This document shows, piece after piece, positions 26,631-34,891 of a stretch of DNA of 34,891 nt. The stretch is from contig BDSW01000047.1 in the NCBI GenBank assembly GCA_002898175.1, positions 1-34,891 of the forward strand, in the 5' to 3' direction. The translations under genes were made by a program, and so were the position numbers. Position 1 is the stretch's first letter. Every line of letters starts with the position of its first letter. The notes beneath the pieces are model-generated. The model was given only the letters and a program-made list of their open reading frames with translations. It was not told where the DNA came from and made no database searches. Source of the DNA: a bacterium BMS3Abin04 (lineage in GTDB: Bacteria; Bacteroidota; Ignavibacteria; Ignavibacteriales; Melioribacteraceae).

Positions 26631-29600
26631 TCAGCCTTCCAGCTTTTTAACTAACCCCGAATATTTCCTTTCAATTTTAAAACCGAATTTGTAAAAATAT
26701 TCCGGTCTAAAGAACCCGGTTGTTACAAATTTAATCTTTTCATCTCTTAACCTATTGAAAAACTCGTTCATCAATCCATCGCTTATTCCTTTTCTTCTAT
26801 AAGGATCTGCAACAACAATTTTTTCCATGTGAACGGTTTTTTTATCCGTTTGAATGTAAAACAAGCCTCCAATAATATATTCACGTTCAGAAAGTGCAAC
26901 AAGAAATTGATGTTCAGGTCTGAAATGAACCTGCAAATTAGCCGCTAAAAACAAATTATGCAGACGTGCAATTTCTTTAGGCGAAATGGGATTACGGAAA
27001 AGGAATATATTACCCTCATGGTCTTCAAATTGTACCGCGAGGTTTGCTGCATACGCACCTGCTCCCCTTATTTTAAGCAGTTCGGCAGAATCAGTTGGTT
27101 TTAAGTGGGGGTAACTTAATCTGGTCAGGAAATAACTTTCTTTTTTATTTAAACTAAATTCAGTCTGAATTTTTGAAATATAAGAGAGCAATTTTTCCTG
27201 TGAAATTTTTTCCGAGTGTTGTTTTTTAACTAAATCAAGCAATACTATCTTTAAGGATTCTACCGAATCAGCGAAACAAGTCTCTAAGAAAAATCTTGTG
27301 CGTGTTTCAGGATAATATTCATTTAAGTCACTTAAATTATAAGTATCATAAAGTTCGGAAAGCATTTCAGCTTGAGCTTCAATTGCTGCATTATCATTTA
27401 GTTTAAACCAACGATGAAATCTTTTAATAGCAAAATACAACTGCTTGGGAATGTACCCTTTTTCTTTAATAGTCAATAAAAATAAATCTAATTTTTCTTG
27501 CACGTTATCCATTTCTTCCGGTACGCCGACAGATTCTAATTCAAGCTTAAATTGTTTTAATATTATTAATCCGTTTTTTTGCCCTTGAGCATTGATAACA
27601 CCGGAAAACACATAATTCCATATTGAATCCCTATGTAAAAACGGGTATTCATTTTCTGTATTGTGAATAAATTTAACGTGAAAGTTTCTGAAAAATTCTT
27701 TAAAATCAGTAAAATCAGATTTCTCCGTTAATGAAACAATTCTATTTCCCGACTGATAATCATGAAATGGAATAATGAAATTATCAATAGTAGAATTTTC
27801 AAGCTGCAATTTGCTCTCGGTAAGTTTCCAAAAGTTTACATAAGCTGCGGCTGCATTCCAAACAAAATACGGCCATAAATGATATAGCTTTCGTTTATTT
27901 GTTTCATCTTCCCTTCTTAATTCACGTTTAATTAACTTAGCAACCGTATCTCCCGGTAAATATTTTTGAGTCCACAAATCATATTCCTGCCAATACCCTC
28001 CGAAATCTTCAACCAACTCATTTACATAAAATTTAGTACCTGCAATTATTAACCATTTAATTTCTTGCTTAATTTCACTTTTAGGTAATTTTTTATTTAA
28101 TGTTAAAAGCAATTCAAACGCACCGTGCAAACGAGTTTGAATAGTTACTTTGAATGCAGCTTTTGTCTTAGTATTGGAAACTTGGCTCACCCAAATTCCC
28201 GAAGGTAAAATACTATCTAAATGAATTAAAACGCCTTTTGTAAACAAGAATATAGTTTCTCTTAAAATTGCAGTTTCTGAAATACCTTTAATAATTCTAT
28301 CCTTTAAGATTTCGTCAACGCCTTCTTCAACAATAATTACATCTTTCCATTGATATTCTTCACCCGTTTCAACATCTACGGCAACCGATTCATTTTTACC
28401 AAGCCAAGTTCTAAAACCTTTTCTTAATTTTTTTCTTGCTGTCTCGGCTAAGACCGCTAATTCATAATTCTCTTTCCAAACTTGTAGGCGAGCCAGCATT
28501 TGCCTTACTTCACTGTATCTTGTAGGATGACGTATACCATACTTAGCTAACAAGTTTAACATCACCGGTATTGAAGTTTTCTTGATATCTTCTTCTTTAT
28601 GAGATTTAATTTCACTCATTAAAATATCTTCAATCTCATGTAATTCTTCTTTCCCGGAGCTTCCTTCAATTATATAGTAACTCAAATCTTCGTTTAAAAA
28701 ATCAGGATTACTATTAAGGTATGTTCTAAATAAACCGTAAAAAGCATTTAATGTTATTCTTGGTATTGCAGCTCTAAATAATTTTCGTCTTATATTCAAT
28801 GATTTTGTTAGAGATAAAAACGAGATGAAGTGTAATGCGGTTTTATAAATAGGAATTGTTTTATCGGATAATAAAAATCTAATATAATTCACTGCTTCTG
28901 AAGCCAGACCTTCATCATCTGATCTTAACAGCAAAAGTGCATAGTGTAATCCAATTAACGATGTTTCCTTACCGATTTCAATTTTTTGAAAGTGTTCCAA
29001 GATTTGGTTTGATATTGTTTCTTGGGATATAACATTTACAATTTCAATGTCCTTTTCAACACGACTCTGCCTGTGCCATTGAACAATTGTTTCGCCGGTA
29101 AACTCAAATAAGTTTTGATTTCCGCACCAATAAAGCGGGTTTGTAAGGAAGTCTTGTAAATCAATATGTTTATTATTGATTTTATATTCATAGTCACCGA
29201 TTCTATAAATATTTTCTTTCGGGTCAATTCTTTTAATAACTAATGAGCTATTGAGCTTAGGAATCTCTAACTTACCATTTACGGTATAAATATCACCGCT
29301 TAAACATCCTTTTTCCCGGAGGAACCAATTAGGTATCTTAATCTCTACGTTATCAATATAAACGGATGTATGATCTTTGATATACATTTCTTCCAACTGT
29401 TCGTGGAAGTTTTTTTCTATTACTCGGCGTTTATATGTCCCTTTGGGAGTCAATTCTCCTTTTTCTACCGAAAACGGTCTATTGATTATCCTGAAATTAA
29501 CTATCCTCTCAAAAGGAGCTAAAAATTTATTAACCGAAACAATTACCGAAGCAAAATAATCTTTAATTTCTTGATTGGACATGTTTTCTAGGATAGAGTT

Positions 29601-31439
29601 TTCCACTTCAAAGTTTGGGAAAATTAGAACAGTGTTAAACGGTCTATGATCTCCGGCTAGAAAGACTTGCTTCACATTCTCAAAATCCCGGAAGTAATTT
29701 TCTATTTTCTGCGGTGCAATAGTTTCTCCTTTTACGTTTTTATAAATTTCCTTTTTCCTGTCAATAATCTCAATAAAACCATTTTCATCCATTTTCATTA
29801 TGTCGCCGGTGGGTAACCATTCCCCATTAAGAAAAATATTATCTTTTCCGTAATAACCAATCATAACATAGTGCCCTTTAATGAGCAGTTCGCCGTCATC
29901 AGCTATTTTAATTTCCATTCCCGGAAGCGGTTTCCCAAGAGAATTAGGAATATACTTTCCCGGCGGCGTCATAGTTATTCCACCGGTAGCTTCGGTCATT
30001 CCGAAACCGCTCATTAATTCAATATTGTTTTTCTGAAAGAAAGCAAATACTTCAGCCGGAAGATACCCGGCAGCCGAAAGCCCCCATTTTAAATTTCCGC
30101 CGGTATTATTTTTAACGGTTTTTTTTATTAAATCTACATCATCCAATTCAAGGCTTACATGAGCGCCGATAAAATCATATAATTGTATCCACTTTTTAGG
30201 AATACTTATAAAAATTGTTGGTTTCACCAATTGCATATCAGCTATCATGGTTTCCAGCGCCGGGTTTTCCATAAAAGAATAACTCGCGCCCCAAAATACG
30301 CTGCCGGTCATTTCGAACCAGCGGCCAAAAGTATGGTACAATGGTAAGTATGCTAAAAAGCCATCATTGTCCCCGATCTTTGGAAGAGCCATAGCTCTAC
30401 AAAATCTTTTGTAAACTATATTCATGTTGGAAAACATTATACCTTTCGGTTCGCCTGTTGTACCGGAAGTATACATAACCGATGCTAATGAGTTTATGTC
30501 AATATCTCTATTTATTTTGTCAGTATTCAATTTTTGCTTGCTTAAAAATTCATCGAATGTTATCACCCACTCTTCGGCGCTGGAACCTTCCAGCAATATA
30601 ACTTGCTTAAGATGAATCAATTCTTGTTTAATAGATTTTATTTTTGACAACTGCTTCTCGTTAGAAACAAAAAGAAAAGGAGCTTCCGTTTGGTTTAGTA
30701 TAAAAGTAACGTGCTGAGAAACAGAGTTAGCGGGAATCATAATATTTACGATTCCGGAAGTTAAACAAGATAAATCAAGCATTGCCATATTAATACTATT
30801 TTCCATAAGGAAAGCTACTTTGAAATCCGCAATATTAAACTCCGACGCTAAACCGAACATGGATTGACTATATACATCAATTGTCTCATCTACTTCTTGC
30901 CAGCTATAACCTGAAACAGTTTTACCGGTTATTACATTAAAGAGTGTTTTGTTTCCATAAATTTTAACTCTTTGCTTAAATAGTTCTCTAAAGTTAAAGT
31001 TACTTCCATTTATCAAATTATAAATTAAGTCTTCCCATCTATTATCATCATAAATCTTTTTAAGGAATTGAGATAATCTGAACAAATTAAGATATTGATG
31101 AATAACTTTAGTGATGATATTCTTATTAATAACATCACTCCCCTTTAGCAGATTATAAAGAAAGTTACCTAAGTTAAAATATATGTCTGGATTTATTTTC
31201 TCCATCATACCGTAAGCAAGCTGTGCCGGGATTGATGAAGCAAGAATTTCTTTAAATTCAGTTAACGCTTCGTCTTTTTTAAGCATATCAATTTCCACTG
31301 CCTCTTTAACAAAAGACTCAAACATCTCATTAACAACTTGGAGCTGTTTTCCATCCAGCGCAGATTTTCCTGAAAGGATTGTATTCTTCAAAGTACTTAA
31401 TTTGGTCTTTAACTCCGCTGCATTCTGGTTTACCGACAT
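26631..31439 (-). CDS. Giant fusion: AMP-forming acyl ligase + large unassigned region + C-terminal GNAT acyltransferase
   Basis: A 1602-aa multidomain protein. Residues 1-150 are helical and unassigned. Residues 150-680 form an ANL-superfamily acyl-activating domain like long-chain acyl-CoA synthetases: YTSGTTGEPKG (323-333), YLPLYHTFGR (364-373), GFGMTEAT (478-485), WLPTGDI (541-547), DRKKEIYKNVKGETIAP (560-576) and probable catalytic lysine K666 in LTPKGTYKRR. Residues about 820-1000 look like alpha-helical repeats. Residues about 1010-1300 mix strands and helices, with EYDLWTQKYLPGDTV (1152-1166) and IIPFHDYQSGNRIVSL (1222-1237); they faintly suggest a kinase-like fold, but I cannot assign them. 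Residues 1460-1602 are a GNAT acetyltransferase domain with the acyl-CoA loop VVADPYRRKGISDGL (542-556 plus 1000). It stands alone, 131 bp from citrate synthase. A role in activating an acyl group and transferring it to an amine is inference. Confidence 0.88.
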   Translation of the reverse strand: MSVNQNAAELKTKLSTLKNTILSGKSALDGKQLQVVNEMFESFVKEAVEIDMLKKDEALTEFKEILASSIPAQLAYGMMEKINPDIYFNLGNFLYNLLKGSDVINKNIITKVIHQYLNLFRLSQFLKKIYDDNRWEDLIYNLINGSNFNFRELFKQRVKIYGNKTLFNVITGKTVSGYSWQEVDETIDVYSQSMFGLASEFNIADFKVAFLMENSINMAMLDLSCLTSGIVNIMIPANSVSQHVTFILNQTEAPFLFVSNEKQLSKIKSIKQELIHLKQVILLEGSSAEEWVITFDEFLSKQKLNTDKINRDIDINSLASVMYTSGTTGEPKGIMFSNMNIVYKRFCRAMALPKIGDNDGFLAYLPLYHTFGRWFEMTGSVFWGASYSFMENPALETMIADMQLVKPTIFISIPKKWIQLYDFIGAHVSLELDDVDLIKKTVKNNTGGNLKWGLSAAGYLPAEVFAFFQKNNIELMSGFGMTEATGGITMTPPGKYIPNSLGKPLPGMEIKIADDGELLIKGHYVMIGYYGKDNIFLNGEWLPTGDIMKMDENGFIEIIDRKKEIYKNVKGETIAPQKIENYFRDFENVKQVFLAGDHRPFNTVLIFPNFEVENSILENMSNQEIKDYFASVIVSVNKFLAPFERIVNFRIINRPFSVEKGELTPKGTYKRRVIEKNFHEQLEEMYIKDHTSVYIDNVEIKIPNWFLREKGCLSGDIYTVNGKLEIPKLNSSLVIKRIDPKENIYRIGDYEYKINNKHIDLQDFLTNPLYWCGNQNLFEFTGETIVQWHRQSRVEKDIEIVNVISQETISNQILEHFQKIEIGKETSLIGLHYALLLLRSDDEGLASEAVNYIRFLLSDKTIPIYKTALHFISFLSLTKSLNIRRKLFRAAIPRITLNAFYGLFRTYLNSNPDFLNEDLSYYIIEGSSGKEELHEIEDILMSEIKSHKEEDIKKTSIPVMLNLLAKYGIRHPTRYSEVRQMLARLQVWKENYELAVLAETARKKLRKGFRTWLGKNESVAVDVETGEEYQWKDVIIVEEGVDEILKDRIIKGISETAILRETIFLFTKGVLIHLDSILPSGIWVSQVSNTKTKAAFKVTIQTRLHGAFELLLTLNKKLPKSEIKQEIKWLIIAGTKFYVNELVEDFGGYWQEYDLWTQKYLPGDTVAKLIKRELRREDETNKRKLYHLWPYFVWNAAAAYVNFWKLTESKLQLENSTIDNFIIPFHDYQSGNRIVSLTEKSDFTDFKEFFRNFHVKFIHNTENEYPFLHRDSIWNYVFSGVINAQGQKNGLIILKQFKLELESVGVPEEMDNVQEKLDLFLLTIKEKGYIPKQLYFAIKRFHRWFKLNDNAAIEAQAEMLSELYDTYNLSDLNEYYPETRTRFFLETCFADSVESLKIVLLDLVKKQHSEKISQEKLLSYISKIQTEFSLNKKESYFLTRLSYPHLKPTDSAELLKIRGAGAYAANLAVQFEDHEGNIFLFRNPISPKEIARLHNLFLAANLQVHFRPEHQFLVALSEREYIIGGLFYIQTDKKTVHMEKIVVADPYRRKGISDGLMNEFFNRLRDEKIKFVTTGFFRPEYFYKFGFKIERKYSGLVKKLEG

Positions 31440-31526
31440 ATTTTAACCCATACTTTTTGTAAAAAATTTAATAGATAAGAATAGAAAAGACAAATAAATA
31501 AAACAATAAAAAATTAAGTAAAATAA

Positions 31527-31549
31527 AAAAGGGGCATAAAGCCCCTTTT
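31527..31549 (-). terminator. Rho-independent terminator of citrate synthase
   Basis: On the minus strand, AAAAGGGGC pairs with GCCCCTTTT around a five-base TTTAT loop, and the second arm runs into a T-rich tract (TTTTTTATTTT, 31520-31530). It lies 21 bp after the citrate synthase stop, so that gene is terminated before the large fusion gene, which must have its own promoter in 31440-31526. Confidence 0.9.
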
Positions 31550-31570
31550 AGTAAAAACAATATAGAACAA

Positions 31571-32896
31571 TTATTCGTGACTAGGAATAGGTTCTGTTAT
31601 TCCGGCAATCTCTTCCAACATTGCTGTTGTTAATGATTTTGGTCTTTCAATTGAATAACCAAGACCTCTATCCCAAATAATATTTGCACAAACACCTAAG
31701 GCTCTGCCGACACCGAACAGAACGGTATAGAAATCATACTCGGTTAATCCGTAATGCCATTGAATTACACCTGATTGTGCATCAACATTAGGCCATGGGT
31801 TTTTAGCTTTTCCATGCTGTTGAAGAATTGGCGGAACAACCTTGTAAAGAATATTAACATATTCAAAAATCGGATCGTTTGGTAAATGTTTCAAGCAGAA
31901 TTCTCTTTGTGCTTGGTATCTCGGATCGGTTTTTCGAAGAACTGCATGCCCATAACCAGGAATAACTTGACCGGAGTTTAGTGTATCCCAAACAAACTTC
32001 TTCATTTCTTCTTCAGTCGGAACTTTGCCGCCCATTTTATCCATTACACCCTGGATCCATCTTAATACTTCTTGATTTGCCAAACCGTGCAGCGGACCGG
32101 CTAAACCATCTAACATAGCAGAAATTGCGTAATAAGTATCGGATAATGCACTTGCAACCAAGTGACCGGTATGAGCGCTAACATTTCCGCTTTCGTGATC
32201 GCTATGGAGAATAAAATATAACCTTGCAACATCATCATAAGGTTTATCGATTCCCATCATATGAGCGAAATTACCGCCTAAATCAAGATCAGGATCCGGA
32301 GCAATAATATCTCCGTCTTTATATTTTAGTCTATAAATAAATGCAGCAATTTGAGGAAGTTTTGCTAATAAGTTCATAGCATCTTCATAAGTAGGATCCC
32401 AATAATCGTATTTACTCATACCTTCATTATATCTTTTAACAAACTCAGATTCCTTTTCCATTGTAACAACAGCAGTTGAAAACATTGCCATTGGATGGGA
32501 ATCTTTAGGCATAGCCCTTAAAACATCAAACACGTATTCAGGTACAATTTTACGTTTGTTAAACTCTTCTGCAACCTCTTTTACTTCTTCATCGGTTGGA
32601 ATATCGCCGGTTAACAGCAGATAAAAGAAGCCTTCAACATAAGGCATTTCATGACCAGGTACTTTGGGTAATTTTTCAAGGACTTCCGGTATAGTATAAC
32701 CTCTAAACCTAATACCCTCATAGGGATCTAAATAAGAAATATCCGTTGTTAAAGCTTTAACACCGCGCATACCGCCAATTACTTGTGCTATTGTAACATC
32801 ACCAACTTTTGTGCTACCGTATTCTTTTGCTAATCTGACTGTTCTTGGTCGCCAGCCCTCAATTTTTTTATACAGCTTTTCTTTTAAAGTTGACAC
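31571..32896 (-). CDS. gltA: Citrate synthase, mitochondrial-like type I
   Basis: A 441-aa citrate synthase condensing acetyl-CoA and oxaloacetate. It resembles the eukaryotic/mitochondrial type rather than the E. coli hexameric type: HSDHESGNVSAHTGHLV (231-247), LAGPLHGLANQEVL (265-278) and PGYGHAVLRKTDPRY (313-327) closely follow pig heart enzyme motifs. Catalytic residues map to H270, H317 and D372 (NPWPNVDAQSG). The start is GTG at 32896, fixed by a strong AGGAGG (32902-32907) five bases upstream; the next gene upstream is 235 bp away. It is a single-gene unit with its own terminator. Eukaryotic-like citrate synthases are known in some other bacteria such as Geobacter. Confidence 0.95.
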   Translation of the reverse strand: MSTLKEKLYKKIEGWRPRTVRLAKEYGSTKVGDVTIAQVIGGMRGVKALTTDISYLDPYEGIRFRGYTIPEVLEKLPKVPGHEMPYVEGFFYLLLTGDIPTDEEVKEVAEEFNKRKIVPEYVFDVLRAMPKDSHPMAMFSTAVVTMEKESEFVKRYNEGMSKYDYWDPTYEDAMNLLAKLPQIAAFIYRLKYKDGDIIAPDPDLDLGGNFAHMMGIDKPYDDVARLYFILHSDHESGNVSAHTGHLVASALSDTYYAISAMLDGLAGPLHGLANQEVLRWIQGVMDKMGGKVPTEEEMKKFVWDTLNSGQVIPGYGHAVLRKTDPRYQAQREFCLKHLPNDPIFEYVNILYKVVPPILQQHGKAKNPWPNVDAQSGVIQWHYGLTEYDFYTVLFGVGRALGVCANIIWDRGLGYSIERPKSLTTAMLEEIAGITEPIPSHE

Positions 32897-32901
32897 AACA
32901 A

Positions 32902-32907
32902 CCTCCT
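32902..32907 (-). promoter_or_regulatory. Strong Shine-Dalgarno site of citrate synthase
   Basis: AGGAGG, five bases before a GTG start. It is the strongest ribosome-binding site I noticed in this window, where most genes have weak ones, which fits a highly expressed central-metabolism gene and fixes the GTG as the start. Confidence 0.8.
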
Positions 32908-33131
32908 ATAAATTAGTGAATTTTGATTGAATATATTTAATGGAAAAAACTCTGTGGAATTAAAATGAATATAACTAAAAATTTTAAGTGGAATCGGCTC
33001 TTCCATCTTTAATTTTTATTTGAGTGTATAAAATATTGTGCTCTAAAACTTATAATAAGAGCTTTATAACCGAAATATAATGCTAATATTTTAATTATCA
33101 TAGAACTTGGTTAAAAAAAGTTATATTTATC

Positions 33132-34424
33132 TTATTTTTTTTCTGAAATTATATATTCCGCAGCTTTCGTACCGCTTTTTACTGCCGATTCAATTGTGGA
33201 GGGTAAACCGGTATTGGTCCAGTCACCGGCTAAAATTAAATTTTTATAATTGGAAATAATTGCAGACTGATTTTTATCAAAGTAAATTGAAGGAATAAAA
33301 GTTGCTCTCTTTTCCTTTATTATCCTATACCCGGTCACCAAATCTTTGTTGAAAAATTGAAAATAATCCTCTAATTCTTCCAATAATAATTTCGACAAAT
33401 AACCGGAGCTATACTTCACAAATCTATCGGCATTGCTTATGACTAAAGTAATGAAAGTGTTATGATTAAAAACCCAATGCACTTTTGATTTAACTAGCCC
33501 GTAAAATTTTTCTTTAAATGGATTGTCTTTTAGCCAAATATGCATTGATAAAATTGAGGAGTATTGAAACATATTTTCATTTACATTATTTATTCCATTG
33601 TTAATAATTTTTTTTAGAGAAAAATGAGGAATTGCAGTAATTATGAATTTAAAATCTTCGAATAAGTTTTTATTTGTTTTTAAAGCAACAATTTTCCCTG
33701 CTTTTGTAATAAATTCTACCGCTTTTTCTTTTGTTGAAACAGAGCCTCCTTTTTCACAAATAAATTTCTCTGCTTGTGCACAATAAACGTTACTTAAATC
33801 GGTTTTGGGAATTATAAGAGTAGTGGATTTATTACCGCGGTAAAAAATAGTTTTCAGGATATCATAAAATATTGAAGCAGACGCATTTTTTATCGAATTA
33901 TTTAACGCTCCAACTGCTAAAATTTCCCATAAATAATCATTTATCTTCTCCGTTTGGCGGTTTTGTTTTAACCATTCATCTACCGTAAAATTTTTAATAT
34001 TTTCCCTGGAAATAAACAACAGCTTTATCATGAAAGTTATAAGACTAATTTTATCTTTCATGGTGAAAGGTTTGAATTGAAGGATTGCTATTAATAAATT
34101 AAGAGGATAAAAAATATTCGGCGCTTTTAAGACATGCTTTTTACCTCCTTTATTTACTAAAATAAGCTCAAGATTTTCCTGATAAAATAATTTATCCTCA
34201 GTCTTTATCAATTTTAAGAAATCTAAAGAATATTTATAACAGCCCATTAAAATATGCTGACCGTTATCTATAAGTTCATTATGGGTTTTATCTAGGAAAG
34301 AATAAGCCCTACCGCCTAATTTCGGGGAAGCTTCCATAAGGTGAACAGTGACACCTGAGTTAGCAAGATAAGCTGCAGCAGAGAGACCCGCAAAGCCGCC
34401 GCCGATAACAATACATTTAGACAT
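33132..34424 (-). CDS. hpnE: Hydroxysqualene dehydroxylase (HpnE-like FAD amine-oxidase family)
   Basis: A 430-aa FAD flavoprotein of the phytoene-desaturase/amine-oxidase superfamily. The dinucleotide fold IGGGFAGLSAAAYL (7-20) is followed by Glu31, KLGGRAYSF (35-43) and the HpnE-typical DNGQHILMG (53-61). The C-terminal FAD motif is LAGDWTNTGLPSTIESAVKS, near 397-416. HpnE reduces hydroxysqualene to squalene in the HpnCDE route. Its ATG directly follows the TAA stop of the squalene/phytoene synthase gene, so the two are co-translated and probably act in sequence. A carotenoid-type desaturase is the alternative, but the DNGQH motif and short length favour HpnE. Confidence 0.85.
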   Translation of the reverse strand: MSKCIVIGGGFAGLSAAAYLANSGVTVHLMEASPKLGGRAYSFLDKTHNELIDNGQHILMGCYKYSLDFLKLIKTEDKLFYQENLELILVNKGGKKHVLKAPNIFYPLNLLIAILQFKPFTMKDKISLITFMIKLLFISRENIKNFTVDEWLKQNRQTEKINDYLWEILAVGALNNSIKNASASIFYDILKTIFYRGNKSTTLIIPKTDLSNVYCAQAEKFICEKGGSVSTKEKAVEFITKAGKIVALKTNKNLFEDFKFIITAIPHFSLKKIINNGINNVNENMFQYSSILSMHIWLKDNPFKEKFYGLVKSKVHWVFNHNTFITLVISNADRFVKYSSGYLSKLLLEELEDYFQFFNKDLVTGYRIIKEKRATFIPSIYFDKNQSAIISNYKNLILAGDWTNTGLPSTIESAVKSGTKAAEYIISEKK

Positions 34425-34891
34425 TTAATAAACTAATCTATATTTAAGCCAAACACCAACAGCTATAGCAACTTTATCAAATTTTGAGACGCTAATATTT
34501 TTTTCAAATACATTAAAATTCTTCGCTTGCATTTTTTTCAAAAGTCTATAATAAATATGCTGCATTGCTCTGGCAGCAAATAAAGCCGGTTTTTCTTTGT
34601 TGTCTAAACATGCATCGGCAGCTTTATAAAAATCTTCCGCTCGTTTTGCTTCAAACCGCATAAGCGACACAAAATTTTCATTATAAACATTATTAAATAA
34701 ATCCTGTTCGCTATAATTAAATCTTTCTAAATCTTCTTTAGGTAAATAAATCCTACCATGACTAGCATCAATTTTTACATCTCTTAAAATATTAGTAAGC
34801 TGCAATGCCATCCTAAGATGTATTGCATAATCTTTTGTAGACTCTTTTTTATACCCGAATATAGGAATACTCATGAGTCCGACCGTGGAAG
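34425..34891 (-). CDS. Squalene/phytoene synthase family protein, 3' part (HpnD-like)
   Basis: Only the C-terminal 154 or so residues are inside the window. The frame stays open to the right edge and encodes STVGLMSIPIFGY, which is internal family sequence, so the Met at 34874 is not the real start. The second Asp-rich motif is present in QLTNILRDVKIDASHGRIYL (N, R, D and D ligands for diphosphate-bound magnesium). These enzymes join two prenyl diphosphates head to head. With hpnE directly downstream, HpnD (or HpnC) is the best guess, making presqualene diphosphate or hydroxysqualene for hopanoids or squalene; phytoene synthase cannot be excluded from this part. Confidence 0.88.
   Translation of the reverse strand, partial: STVGLMSIPIFGYKKESTKDYAIHLRMALQLTNILRDVKIDASHGRIYLPKEDLERFNYSEQDLFNNVYNENFVSLMRFEAKRAEDFYKAADACLDNKEKPALFAARAMQHIYYRLLKKMQAKNFNVFEKNISVSKFDKVAIAVGVWLKYRLVY

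Noticed and set aside
34858-34874. ATG at 34874 as the start of the squalene/phytoene synthase gene
   Set aside because: The open frame continues to the window edge with conserved internal family sequence (STVGLMSIPIFG), so the gene is truncated by the window.
1-34891. CRISPR arrays, insertion sequences, tRNA genes, phage or toxin-antitoxin modules
   Set aside because: I looked through all intergenic stretches and found no regularly spaced repeats, transposase motifs, tRNA-like cloverleaf or paired small genes.

Overview
The window is low-GC chromosomal DNA from a Gram-negative bacterium. The gene content fits the Bacteroidota/Chlorobi/Ignavibacteriota group, and my best guess is an Ignavibacteria-like organism. 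Supporting this are a DUF2851 protein, a bifunctional-nuclease/UVR protein, a purN-purH-mreBCD-mrdA-rodA-pyrF run, a mitochondrial-type citrate synthase and an HpnE/squalene-synthase pair. The assignment rests on family knowledge only. I see no tRNA, rRNA, CRISPR array, insertion sequence or phage gene. Nearly everything is on the minus strand; only two convincing genes (6153-7079 and 12591-13199) are on the plus strand.

Layout, left to right. (1) 1-5920 is a surface-sugar cassette, read right to left: RfbF-like nucleotidyltransferase, PIG-L deacetylase, two 408-aa C-methyltransferase paralogues, NAD-dependent epimerase, and a DUF4910 protein interrupted by two in-frame amber codons at the window edge. 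(2) 6153-7698 holds a membrane protein, a small unknown protein, and a 376-bp gap with an orphan plus-strand terminator. (3) 7699-12069 is an acyl-CoA ligase, a PepD dipeptidase and a divergent YchF-like GTPase/ATPase. (4) 12169-14667 holds ClpS, the bifunctional nuclease and DUF2851. (5) 14793-23164 is a tightly packed run reading purN, purH, mreB, mreC, mreD, mrdA, rodA, pyrF, which joins nucleotide synthesis to the rod-shape peptidoglycan machinery. (6) 23279-26406 is pyrG overlapping a TPR protein gene. (7) 26631-31439 is a 1602-aa fusion of an AMP-forming acyl ligase, about 780 unassigned residues, and a C-terminal GNAT domain. (8) 31571-32896 is citrate synthase with a clear terminator. 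(9) 33132-34891 is hydroxysqualene dehydroxylase and the 3' part of a squalene/phytoene synthase.

The most unusual items are four. First is the acyl-ligase/GNAT fusion with its large unassigned middle. Second is the C-methyltransferase paralogue that keeps its fold and zinc site but has replaced most of the family's catalytic residues. Third is the amber-interrupted DUF4910 gene, in a genome fragment where TAG is otherwise an ordinary terminal stop. Fourth is a set of non-coding structures: an intercistronic hairpin before the acyl ligase, a palindrome upstream of purN, and the orphan terminator.
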